Shown here: positions 1 to 6,758 of the stretch, one piece after another | Layout: the number at the start of each line of letters is the position of its first letter | Position numbering within the stretch: position 1 is the first letter of the stretch | Assembly: GCA_002505405.1 (NCBI GenBank) | Contig: DAVD01000020.1 | Location: 2,110-25,605, forward strand | Direction: 5' to 3' | Source of the DNA: Candidatus Poseidonia alphae | GTDB taxonomy: Archaea > Thermoplasmatota > Poseidoniia > Poseidoniales > Poseidoniaceae | Length of the DNA stretch: 23,496 nt | Notes under the pieces: generated by a model | What the model was told of the DNA's origin: nothing | The model's input: the letters and a program-made list of their open reading frames with translations, nothing else | Database searches by the model: none | Made by a program: the position numbers and the translations under genes

Positions 1-7
1 TTTTTCA

Positions 8-121
8 TTGGCTCGTCACGTCCACCAGAAATGATTCAAAGCAGTCCTGTTGGCCGTACGCATCAACAAAATCGATTCCGAACACCTTTGATTTGTACTG
101 TGAATCATACGATTGGTGCAG
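8..121 (-). other. Open frame after the PKD protein stop, possible frameshifted tail
   Basis: On the minus strand, in the +1 frame relative to the PKD gene, 38 codons are open from 121 down to 8, followed by a TGA at 5-7. The translation contains VFGIDFVDAYGQQDCFESF and ends FLVDVTSQ, which has an ordinary protein-like composition. There is no good start codon of its own except a GTG in the middle. It could be the real C-terminus of the PKD protein separated by a one-base indel, a decayed remnant, or chance. Confidence 0.3.
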
Positions 122-896
122 TCATTTCCCATGTCGTGCTTGGCTTGTGCCAGTCACGAGCTTGGTCGGTTTCAAGTCGAATCTGCAAGCCTTCACCTTC
201 GTCGAGTTCAATGTTCATCATCTCGAATGGAATGTTGAGTTCATTTTCCCTGAAGCGTTCATCAAAAATGGTTTCTTGTTCAATCACCGATCCGTCCAGT
301 GTGCGCTCAATAATCACACGCACATGGCATTCTTGTAGCGGATTTCGAAGAGCACATGATTCACTGCTACCGTCGTGTTCAACGGTAACTATGCCGTCAT
401 AAGAAACGGTTCCTGCGAGGGGTATGAGGTTGACAATGGTTGCTTTTGCAGTCGGCGCACAGACGCATTCCATGTTGTCAGATTCGACCGTGGCAGTTCG
501 TTCAACGGTAATTTCAACCGTTGCAGTTTGAATGGCATCAACTGAGGTTGAGGTGGCTGTGACCGTGTAAGTCCCAGGTAATTCGAAAGAGTGAACGGTT
601 TCTACCCCGATGCCGGTTGTCCCGTCACCAAAGTCCCAATTGACGACATCTCCGCCGTTGATGGAATCAAATTGGAATTCATGAAGTCGCTCGGTGATGA
701 CGTCTTCTTCGTCGTTGTCTCCTTCGTCAACCTCCACGAGTATGTACTCGTTGATTCCGTAGGCGACCGGTGCGTCGATTGAAAACGACTCATCGGCGGA
801 AGTATTGAGGGGGTCAAGAGCAGTAAATACTGCTCCTGTTGCCAGGCTTAGAGCAAGAATGAGTATCAAAGATGCTACGGATAAGGTGACTTTCAT
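105..896 (-). CDS. Secreted PKD-domain protein, unknown function
   Basis: A 263-residue protein with an N-terminal hydrophobic stretch (about residues 4-25, MKVTLSVASLILILALSLAT) that looks like a signal peptide or membrane anchor, so it is probably exported. Residues about 85-115 hold a PKD-type beta-sandwich signature (WDFGDG at 87-92, then HSFELPGTYTVT), a fold common in archaeal surface proteins. The rest is rich in beta-prone and acidic residues and has three cysteines, two of them in CVC near residue 145. It stands alone and ends with no gene downstream inside the window. Just past its stop, another minus frame stays open for 38 codons and reads like protein (see findings), so the true C-terminus may be longer. 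Cell-surface location is inferred from signal and domain; no specific function can be assigned. Confidence 0.8.
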   Translation of the reverse strand: MKVTLSVASLILILALSLATGAVFTALDPLNTSADESFSIDAPVAYGINEYILVEVDEGDNDEEDVITERLHEFQFDSINGGDVVNWDFGDGTTGIGVETVHSFELPGTYTVTATSTSVDAIQTATVEITVERTATVESDNMECVCAPTAKATIVNLIPLAGTVSYDGIVTVEHDGSSESCALRNPLQECHVRVIIERTLDGSVIEQETIFDERFRENELNIPFEMMNIELDEGEGLQIRLETDQARDWHKPSTTWEMTAPIV

Positions 897-1041
897 GATT
901 GGACACTTACGAAGTTACTTTTGAACTCCTGTTTCAATAATTCAATCACAAGCCTCGCTCATGAGGTCCTAAACAGAGCAAATTGCAAGGCAGCGGTTGA
1001 GGGGTGATGCTCTTTGGCCAAGCAAGCAGTGAGGCCGACAA

Positions 1042-1052
1042 TCGTTTAAACT
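1042..1052 (+). promoter_or_regulatory. TATA box for tRNA-Gly
   Basis: The segment CGTTTAAACTC holds TTTAAA at 1045-1050. Its centre lies about 28 bases before the first base of the tRNA at 1076, the distance expected for an archaeal TATA box with transcription starting at or very near the mature 5' end. Confidence 0.55.
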
Positions 1053-1075
1053 CCGGCTCGGTGGGCGAAGCACAA

Positions 1076-1147
1076 GCGAGAGTAGTGTAGTGGTTATCAC
1101 CGGGCGTTGCCAACGCCTGAACCCGGGTTCGAGTCCCGGCTCTCGCA
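1076..1147 (+). tRNA. tRNA-Gly (anticodon GCC)
   Basis: The 72-base gene folds as a cloverleaf. The acceptor stem GCGAGAG (1076-1082) pairs perfectly with CTCTCGC (1140-1146), and A1147 is the discriminator. The D arm has GTG/CAC with the AGTGGTTAT loop. The anticodon arm is GGGCG-TTGCCAA-CGCCT, giving anticodon GCC in a seven-base loop. The T arm is CCGGG-TTCGAGT-CCCGG. There is no intron and no encoded CCA. A TATA box sits about 28 bases upstream. Confidence 0.97.
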
Positions 1148-1153
1148 TGTTTT

Positions 1154-1175
1154 CCAAAAATCCTATATTTTTTGG
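1154..1175 (+). promoter_or_regulatory. A/T inverted repeat overlapping the probable alba TATA box
   Basis: CCAAAAA (1154-1160) can pair with TTTTTGG (1169-1175) around TCCTATAT. It starts seven bases after the tRNA and contains TATATTTTTT (1164-1173), the best TATA-like element ahead of alba. It could end tRNA transcription at the T run, start alba transcription around 1193, or both. Which one cannot be decided from sequence. Confidence 0.45.
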
Positions 1176-1219
1176 CTAAAACGCCTGTTTTCCATCACTC
1201 AAGTATTATGTGATGGGTC

Positions 1220-1243
1220 GGTTCCCAAAGACTTGGGAATACC
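1220..1243 (+). promoter_or_regulatory. Hairpin directly before the alba start codon
   Basis: TTCCCAA (1222-1228) and TTGGGAA (1233-1239) form a perfect 7-bp stem around the loop AGAC. GG at 1220-1221 can also pair with CC at 1242-1243 across a two-base bulge, so the structure reaches the base before the ATG at 1244. No Shine-Dalgarno sequence is visible here. The position suggests control of translation initiation; that Alba itself binds it is only inference. Confidence 0.5.
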
Positions 1244-1570
1244 ATGTCAGACGAACGCAGAATTATCTTCATCGGAAAGAAACCATTGCACGCATATGTT
1301 CGTGCAGTTGTTATGGCAATGGAAGAAGGCGAGCGTTCCATTCAACTGGTTGCTCGTGGGGCTACAATCTCCCGAGCTGTGGACGTCGCAGAGGTCTGCC
1401 GACGCCGGAACGGTCACATTGCACAAGGCCTTCCAGAAACCGTCACCATCGAGAATTTGGAATGCGGTTCAGAAGAGCTGCCTACTGACGAGGGGAAAAC
1501 ACGGACAGTAAGCGTCCTGCGGATCAACATCGCCGGTGTCGGAGATGTGCCTCAGTCCGAAGAAGAGTGA
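1244..1570 (+). CDS. albA: Alba-family DNA/RNA-binding chromatin protein
   Basis: The 108-residue product matches Alba (Sac10b) throughout. It begins with the typical strand-helix IIFIGKKPLHAYVRAVVMAM, including the conserved KP and the following Y/V positions, then LVARGATISRAVDVAEVCRRR, and ends in the beta hairpin region TVSVLRINI. Alba dimers coat archaeal DNA and also bind RNA; acetylation of the conserved lysine is known in Sulfolobus. The family is usually 90-100 residues, so this is full length with a short acidic tail. The ATG at 1244 is chosen because the conserved core starts right after it; longer in-frame starts would run through the upstream hairpin. Its 3' end overlaps the convergent arsC-like gene by 19 bases. 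Confidence 0.95.
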   Translation: MSDERRIIFIGKKPLHAYVRAVVMAMEEGERSIQLVARGATISRAVDVAEVCRRRNGHIAQGLPETVTIENLECGSEELPTDEGKTRTVSVLRINIAGVGDVPQSEEE

Positions 1571-1929
1571 ACTTCAATCAACTTAAGACGGCGCTCAATT
1601 TCAGCCGCAGTGGCTTCGTACATTTCGTACAATCCCCCATACGGGTCCTCAAGTTCCCAGTCTTCATCGATTTTCATGACTGGGCAATGAACACCACAGC
1701 CCATTGAAATCACCATGTCGAAATCTTCAGCCTTGAATCCATCAACACTTTTTGGCACCATGCCTTCGGTGGAGATTCCTCTGCTCTCCAGGAGTGTAAC
1801 TGCATGGGGGGCAATCTGGGGTCCAGGGTGTGTTCCAGCAGATGAGGCTTCATGGCCCATTGAGCGAGCCAATCCTTCGGCCATTTGAGAGCGGCATGAA
1901 TTGCCGACGCACACGAAGAGGAGTTTCAT
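1552..1929 (-). CDS. arsC: Arsenate reductase / low-molecular-weight phosphatase family (ArsC type)
   Basis: A 125-residue protein of the LMW protein-tyrosine-phosphatase fold. The phosphate-binding loop CVGNSCRS lies at residues 7-14 (nucleophile C7, R13) followed by QMAEG, the pattern of thioredoxin-coupled arsenate reductases. A second cysteine pair, C78 and C82 in GCGVHCP, sits where ArsC enzymes keep the redox cysteines that relay the disulfide to thioredoxin; the pair is closer together than in the staphylococcal enzyme. The acid-loop aspartate is in EDPYG (D95). Reduction of arsenate to arsenite is therefore likely, though tyrosine-phosphatase activity is possible. The start at 1929 puts the P-loop at the usual distance from the N-terminus; a longer frame to 1986 adds 19 non-conserved residues. 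No arsenite exporter is adjacent. Confidence 0.87.
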   Translation of the reverse strand: MKLLFVCVGNSCRSQMAEGLARSMGHEASSAGTHPGPQIAPHAVTLLESRGISTEGMVPKSVDGFKAEDFDMVISMGCGVHCPVMKIDEDWELEDPYGGLYEMYEATAAEIERRLKLIEVHSSSD

Positions 1930-2001
1930 GATAGATGCGAACAAGTGAGGGGATATGAACTCTATCTTCTTCCGGACACGTACCATGAATTGACATAGGT
2001 T

Positions 2002-2012
2002 GAGGAGGAGGA
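2002..2012 (+). promoter_or_regulatory. Shine-Dalgarno for the GTG-started membrane protein
   Basis: The run GAGGAGGAGGA ends six bases before the GTG at 2019 and is one of the strongest anti-16S matches in the window. It decides the start of the small membrane protein, which has no ATG nearby. Confidence 0.7.
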
Positions 2013-2018
2013 ACCACT

Positions 2019-2363
2019 GTGAAACACGCTTCCATTGTCGCTAACATGGGGGTGTTCACCTTCCTTTTTGTTGGGCACATCATTGCGGCTGCAATGGATT
2101 TTGAGGTTTTATTCCGCATCATTGCGACATCAATAACGTTCCAAATCGTGTTTTTCGGTTCGGTCTCAATTCTTCTTGGAAAAGCCATGCCAAGAGTACA
2201 TCGGCGCGAAACCAACCGATTTTCCTTTATCCTTGCCCTGCCGCTCTCCGTTGGACTTGGCTGGGCGTATGGAGGGATGGAATGGCAGTTCCTGCCGCTT
2301 GTTGTTGTGGTCGCTCCCACGCTCCTCAGCCATCTGGCCGTTGATGTTCTCTTGCGCCGATGA
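2019..2363 (+). CDS. Small four-helix membrane protein, unknown function
   Basis: A 114-residue, strongly hydrophobic protein with about four predicted membrane helices (roughly residues 6-26, 30-54, 68-85 and 91-110) and a basic loop near residues 55-66 (KAMPRVHRRETNR), which by the positive-inside rule faces the cytoplasm. It starts with GTG behind a strong Shine-Dalgarno. No catalytic motif or known family is recognised. It is transcribed away from the arsC-like gene and lies 72 bases before the Mrp ATPase, so it could share a transcript with it, but nothing links their functions. Confidence 0.8.
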   Translation: MKHASIVANMGVFTFLFVGHIIAAAMDFEVLFRIIATSITFQIVFFGSVSILLGKAMPRVHRRETNRFSFILALPLSVGLGWAYGGMEWQFLPLVVVVAPTLLSHLAVDVLLRR

Positions 2364-2435
2364 CCTTGAATCGGCACGATGTTTCCTTGCTTAGTCGGTG
2401 GGTGGGTTGAAGTAGCCCAATTCATTGGTAAAACC

Positions 2436-3449
2436 ATGGCCGATTCACCCGTGACCCTCAACTCTCCAAGTACCGGCGAGTCCACTCCAGCGCCCGCCCC
2501 ATCGCCTCAAGAGCAAAAACAGATGGAACAAGCATATGCGCAGATGAAGCGCAAGATGTCGATGGAAGAAATTGGCCGCCAGATCAAACATAAGATCATG
2601 GTATTGTCCGGTAAAGGAGGCGTGGGCAAATCCACAGTAAGTACTGGCCTCGCGCTCTCACTCGCACAGCAAGGATTCCGTGTTGGAATTCTTGACATTG
2701 ACATCACTGGGCCTAACGTTCCAAAAATGATGGGCCTTGATGGCCGCCGACTGCATGTGGAAAACAAGCGAATACATCCAGCTCAGGGCCACCTTGGCGT
2801 GAAAGTCATCAGCATGGCCTTCTTGCTAGAAGATGAAGATACCCCAGTCGTTTGGCGAGGGCCAATCAAGTTGGGCGCCATCCAGCAATTTATCGGGGAC
2901 GTTGAATGGGGAGAACTTGACTATCTCGTCATTGATTTCCCCCCCGGCACCTCTGATGAGCCTCTTACCGTCGCTCAATCGCTACCAAACATCGACGGGA
3001 TGGTCATCGTCACCACTCCTCAACAAGTCGCGCTGTTGGACAGCCGCAAATCAATCACCTTTTCCGAATCTCTCAAGGTTCCAGTTTTGGGTGTTGTTGA
3101 GAACATGAGCGGATATACCGTAGAAGGGACAGCAGAACCCGGAAGTACCTTCTCGGTCGCAGGCCCGGGAGGGAAAACAATTGATGCTACTGCCGATGAG
3201 GAAGGTCGCTTCCAATTCACATTGGATATTTTCAAAGAAGGCGGAGGAAAGTCAACCGCAGAAGAATTTGGAGTTCCCTTCCTTGGTGCGCTTCCGTTTG
3301 ACCCCGGATTTGTTCGCGGTGGCGATGATGGTGTCCATCGAATCGTATCGGATCCTGAAGGAGCATCAGCAATTGCCTTCGCGAAAGTGGTCTCAGCACT
3401 TCAAGACCAACTTGGAAACGGGGCAGATGACGGGCTTGAAATCATTTGA
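2436..3449 (+). CDS. apbC: Mrp/NBP35-family P-loop ATPase without cysteines
   Basis: A 337-residue member of the Mrp/ApbC/NBP35 family, cytosolic ATPases that carry and deliver iron-sulfur clusters. The deviant Walker A GKGGVGKST is at residues 59-67, followed by DIDITGPNVPKMMG (87-100), the Walker B-like DYLVIDFPPGTSDEP (162-176) and ENMSG at 222-226. The family normally has a CPxC motif just after ENMS that bridges a cluster across the dimer. Here that place holds an insertion of about 25 residues (227-264) and no cysteine, and the whole protein from this start contains none. A proline-rich N-terminus (residues 8-26) replaces the usual DUF59 domain. Nine bases downstream lies a DUF971 gene. 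The ATG at 2436 is preferred over 2379, which adds 19 unlikely residues. Confidence 0.9.
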   Translation: MADSPVTLNSPSTGESTPAPAPSPQEQKQMEQAYAQMKRKMSMEEIGRQIKHKIMVLSGKGGVGKSTVSTGLALSLAQQGFRVGILDIDITGPNVPKMMGLDGRRLHVENKRIHPAQGHLGVKVISMAFLLEDEDTPVVWRGPIKLGAIQQFIGDVEWGELDYLVIDFPPGTSDEPLTVAQSLPNIDGMVIVTTPQQVALLDSRKSITFSESLKVPVLGVVENMSGYTVEGTAEPGSTFSVAGPGGKTIDATADEEGRFQFTLDIFKEGGGKSTAEEFGVPFLGALPFDPGFVRGGDDGVHRIVSDPEGASAIAFAKVVSALQDQLGNGADDGLEII

Positions 3450-3458
3450 GGTGAATTC

Positions 3459-3812
3459 ATGAGCACTGAACTCCCAACCCTCAAAAAACTTGAGCGGAAA
3501 ACCACCGAAATGGTACTTTCCTACAACGATGATACAACGTATGTTGTCTCCTACGATGACCTTCGCCACGCTTGTCCCTGTGCCAAGTGTTCTCCAATGC
3601 GTAACGTCGACGAAACCAGCAAAACCCTCCGTCGCCAAGTCGAAGCACATCCTCCCGAGAAGCCACAAGTTCGAACCATTGGGAAATACGCTCTTGCTTT
3701 CGAGTGGCAGACCGGATGCTCAAGCGGTATTTTCCGCTATGAACGAATTTACGACCTCGCTCAACGAAAAGACCCCGACCGTGGCAAGCCCTATGTCCAC
3801 GGAGCATGGTAA
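3459..3812 (+). CDS. DUF971 (GBBH-like N-terminal) zinc/metal-binding protein
   Basis: A 117-residue stand-alone DUF971 domain, the fold found at the N-terminus of gamma-butyrobetaine hydroxylase and at the C-terminus of the plastid Fe-S factor HCF101. The motif CPCAKC gives C39, C41 and C44, the same CxCxxC spacing as the zinc ligands of gamma-butyrobetaine hydroxylase. The fourth ligand there is a histidine in a DGH motif; here the matching position is C87 in TGCSSGIF, making a four-cysteine site. The VRTIGKYALAFEW strand before it is typical. It starts nine bases after the Mrp ATPase with GGTGA before the ATG, so the two are almost certainly co-transcribed. A role with the ATPase in iron-sulfur cluster handling is inferred from this linkage and the HCF101 fusion. 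Confidence 0.88.
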   Translation: MSTELPTLKKLERKTTEMVLSYNDDTTYVVSYDDLRHACPCAKCSPMRNVDETSKTLRRQVEAHPPEKPQVRTIGKYALAFEWQTGCSSGIFRYERIYDLAQRKDPDRGKPYVHGAW

Positions 3813-3888
3813 CCGTTCCAAATTGGGTTCAATGAGACGACGCATTATTGAACAGGACTCACCGACCGTTGTTTGGAGTTGATGCTGA

Positions 3889-5967
3889 GTGCAGAGCGTG
3901 TACCTCACTTGGATGATCAGTGCACTTGCACTGGGCGTCATTCTTTTACCGGTATTCAAACCACCCTGGGCCAATGTTTCCCTACCCCCGTTCGTTGATT
4001 TCTTTCGCAGGTACTGGGTTCACATATTGATTGTCTTTCTCATCTACAATGCAAAGGACGGCCTTGACCAAATTGACCGTCTCTTAATGGCGAGTACCGG
4101 TCTAGACATGACGCCTTATATTTGGGCCATTGAAGGGAATCTTGTTCTCTGGGTCCAACAAACCTTCCAAAATCCCTCACTTACGACCTTCCTGACACAC
4201 TTCTATGTGGCGGGATTCATGTTCATCTGCTATGTTTCCATCTTTTACTTTGCATATTTTGATGACCGCTGGCTTGCAGACCGAGTGACCCTTTCTATCG
4301 CTTGGGTTTACATTCTCGCCGTTCCATTCTACCTGTTTTTCAACGTCAGGGTAACCGGAGATACCATTCCGGGAATGGAAACTTTAGCCTACACTCTGAC
4401 GCCGGAGATTGCTGATTGGTTCCGCCGTATTGACCCGTTTACAAACGGCATGCCTTCGCTTCACATCGGAATTCCATTTGCTGTTTGGTTGTGTCTGACA
4501 CGTTTTGATGATGACCGGCGATGGAACCGTTACAGGCACACCGTTTTGCTCTATACTGCCGTTACAGCATTCACCATCATCTATCTTGGAATCCATTGGT
4601 TTTTGGACATCATCGGTGGTATGCTGATCGCTGGAGCAGCCGTCTCACTTGCAGACCGAACATCCAACACATGGTGGAAATTCTTTGACGAACGCACCAT
4701 GAATGCCCGTATCGTAACCGTACTGACCAAACCGAGGGATGCTCTCGGTTTCGTCAAAGGAAGATTGCGATCAACTTTTCGCCGCTATCGCAATCCGACA
4801 AGCCGTGAAACAGGAAGGATCGCCTTTGTCATCCTCATCGTTGTTTCTTCAGTAATTACATGGGATTTGACTCACAGTGCACTGCCTGCTGGTGGCGTAG
4901 AGGCACCAGAAGGTGCAGCAGCAGTCGACGGATGGCTGTTCACTCTCGATAATCAAAGCGGCGAAGCGGTGATGTTGGTGCATAACCTCTCAGACAGTGG
5001 TTCTGAACCGTACGAACTCCTTTCTTTGGATTTGACCATCGACTCCCCTTATGCAGTATCGGGAACGACTTTGGTAGCTGCTAATTCGACACATCTATCG
5101 GTGGTTGACGTTGAACAAGACGATGGACTTCTCTTTTCCATCCAAATGGAGCGCCCTGACCGTTTGATGCTGGTGGATTACGGCGCCGAACTCGCTGTTG
5201 TTTATGTCCAAGAGGGAGCTCTTCTCGCTATGAATTTGGATGGATCCCCGCTGTCCAACCCTCTCGAGCCGTTTGAATCCGTGGTTTACCTTGCAGGCTC
5301 AGGCTCAGAAGTAGCCTTTGTCACCTCAGATGATTTGACATCAATTCACGTGATTCAAATGGGGGTCAAGGGCTTGACTGAATACCAGGTAAATGCAAGC
5401 GCCGCCGTAGAAGAGGATGAGATTCTTGCTGAATGGGGAACCCCGGTTGACATGGAAAATGCGTCCATCGTGGACATTGCTTTCAATCGGGAATATCTTG
5501 CTGTGACGGTCAATGTAAGTGCGACCGACCGACTTGTCGTTTACAACCGTTCAACGGCCATGCAATGGCTTGGAAGCAACGCGAAATACCATGTATCTGA
5601 CCCTTCAATCGGAAACGGAATTCTTGCTTGGGCTGCTCGTGACCATTACAATCCCCTCACGCCTCGAGATGAATACCTCGACCGAGAAATACATTTCACT
5701 ACCCTTGGTACAAATACGACTCAGGTTCTCACCGTGGATGAAAATGACCAGTGGGGGCCTCAAGTGCTTGAAAATCACTTGGTGTATTTCCAGTTGGAAG
5801 ATGAAACCGTTTCTGTAGAGATTCATTCATGGGATCCTGAATTGCGTTTGTACTCCAGCATCGTTCTCCAACTTGGTGTTGTTTTAGCCATCATCATCGT
5901 GTTCTTCAACACGTGGCAGCGACAGGGGGAACGACGCAACGAGCGCTCCAGCGTCCTTCAACCGTGA
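3889..5967 (+). CDS. PAP2/IPC-synthase-like membrane enzyme fused to a large extracytoplasmic domain
   Basis: A 692-residue two-part protein. The N-terminal 260 residues have about six membrane helices and the PAP2-superfamily catalytic motifs in the inositol-phosphorylceramide-synthase style: GMPSLH at 187-192, then YLGIHWFLD at 232-240 with H236 and D240. These enzymes move or remove phospho-head groups on lipids at the outer face of the membrane. After a basic cytoplasmic stretch (260-305) and another helix (311-325) comes a domain of about 325 residues, beta-rich with blade-like repeats and NxS/T sequons, possibly a propeller. It ends with a last helix near 655-676 and a short basic tail (RQGERRNER). 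It starts with GTG; an in-frame ATG lies at 3913. Its 3' end overlaps bud32 by 10 bases. Lipid substrate unknown; phosphatase versus transferase cannot be told. Confidence 0.85.
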   Translation: MQSVYLTWMISALALGVILLPVFKPPWANVSLPPFVDFFRRYWVHILIVFLIYNAKDGLDQIDRLLMASTGLDMTPYIWAIEGNLVLWVQQTFQNPSLTTFLTHFYVAGFMFICYVSIFYFAYFDDRWLADRVTLSIAWVYILAVPFYLFFNVRVTGDTIPGMETLAYTLTPEIADWFRRIDPFTNGMPSLHIGIPFAVWLCLTRFDDDRRWNRYRHTVLLYTAVTAFTIIYLGIHWFLDIIGGMLIAGAAVSLADRTSNTWWKFFDERTMNARIVTVLTKPRDALGFVKGRLRSTFRRYRNPTSRETGRIAFVILIVVSSVITWDLTHSALPAGGVEAPEGAAAVDGWLFTLDNQSGEAVMLVHNLSDSGSEPYELLSLDLTIDSPYAVSGTTLVAANSTHLSVVDVEQDDGLLFSIQMERPDRLMLVDYGAELAVVYVQEGALLAMNLDGSPLSNPLEPFESVVYLAGSGSEVAFVTSDDLTSIHVIQMGVKGLTEYQVNASAAVEEDEILAEWGTPVDMENASIVDIAFNREYLAVTVNVSATDRLVVYNRSTAMQWLGSNAKYHVSDPSIGNGILAWAARDHYNPLTPRDEYLDREIHFTTLGTNTTQVLTVDENDQWGPQVLENHLVYFQLEDETVSVEIHSWDPELRLYSSIVLQLGVVLAIIIVFFNTWQRQGERRNERSSVLQP

Positions 5968-6638
5968 TAACGCACCCGCTGTCGAATCTCGTCCAGCCGA
6001 GTCAATACTTCGGCTGCTGTGGGCACCTTGCCGCCTTGAAGAACAGGGGCCGTTCCAAGTTCAGCATCCACTCCAGCATAACCCTCCAACACCCAGTTGA
6101 TGGCCCCCTCCCATTGAGGATGGGATGCGCCAAGAATTTCATCCAGAACGTGGAGATCGATTCCGAATCGCTCGACCTCGTATTCAACAGCAGCCAATCC
6201 AAAGTCGATCAGGAACACTTCGGTCTCGTTGATGAGGACGTTATTGGTTGACAAATCACCGTGGGTCATCGCCTCCCTGTGCAAGTGACGTACCGCAGAA
6301 CCTACGGATTTCAAAGCGAATTCAACGGTTTGAGGCTCGGTGTTTTCATCGTTGAGAACCTCAATGAGGGTTCGCCCGGGAAGCCATTCAAGGACCAACT
6401 GTCCCCCATCCAAGTCCAAGTCCCAAACAGCAGGAACAGGGAGTCCGCATTTGCGTAAACGAATCAACAAGCGAGCCTCGCTGGTCATGCGTCGAACCCC
6501 AAGGCGATGGTCGAGGTCAGCGTGGCGCCATGACCGGGGTCGCCGTTGTTTCCTGACGGCTTGTTTTCCAAACCATGTTCCCCTCCATACCTCCGCCTCC
6601 GCACCCAAATGGAGACGTCGGTCTTCGATGAAGGCCAT
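5958..6638 (-). CDS. bud32: Bud32 (PRPK) kinase/ATPase of the KEOPS complex
   Basis: A 226-residue small RIO-like kinase matching Bud32, which with Kae1, Cgi121 and Pcc1 forms KEOPS and makes the t6A modification at position 37 of ANN-decoding tRNAs. Visible motifs are the short glycine loop GAEAEVW (12-18), K30 as the likely ATP-binding lysine, SEARLL with E54, GLPVPAVWD (65-73), the catalytic loop HGDLSTNN (126-133; D128, N133), IDFGLA with D145, and GIDLHVLDEIL, a version of the usual AVDLYVLERA. It ends in a tail rather than being fused to Kae1, as happens in some archaea. No other KEOPS gene is in the window. The gene faces nadA divergently and overlaps the PAP2 gene at its 3' end. Confidence 0.93.
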   Translation of the reverse strand: MAFIEDRRLHLGAEAEVWRGTWFGKQAVRKQRRPRSWRHADLDHRLGVRRMTSEARLLIRLRKCGLPVPAVWDLDLDGGQLVLEWLPGRTLIEVLNDENTEPQTVEFALKSVGSAVRHLHREAMTHGDLSTNNVLINETEVFLIDFGLAAVEYEVERFGIDLHVLDEILGASHPQWEGAINWVLEGYAGVDAELGTAPVLQGGKVPTAAEVLTRLDEIRQRVRYHG

Positions 6639-6702
6639 GCCTCGCTCACACGGTCACGGTTTTCAAAGTTCACCCCAAACCACTGTTTCAAAAGGGGTGA
6701 GC

Positions 6703-6709
6703 GTTTACA
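6703..6709 (+). promoter_or_regulatory. TATA-like element ahead of nadA
   Basis: TTTACAT lies in the bud32-nadA divergent gap. A start about 25 bases on would fall near 6731, between the candidate nadA starts at 6723 and 6741, favouring 6741 or 6759. The match is weak. Confidence 0.3.
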
Positions 6710-6758
6710 TCGTATGAGAGCCATGTCACTGACCCTCCCGATGTGTTCTGTTGATTTC

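Noticed and set aside
31..402. Plus-strand open frame of 123 codons
   Set aside because: Antisense to the PKD protein with no ribosome site and Ser/Arg/Cys-rich shadow composition.
1850..2485. Minus-strand open frame of 211 codons
   Set aside because: It lies across the arsC-like start, the small membrane protein and the Mrp start on the other strand, is rich in Arg/Thr/Pro, shows no family motif, and conflicts with better-supported genes.
6546..6758. N-terminal extension of NadA
   Set aside because: In frame, but it overlaps bud32 on the other strand and its residues (Arg/Cys/Pro-rich) resemble no NadA.
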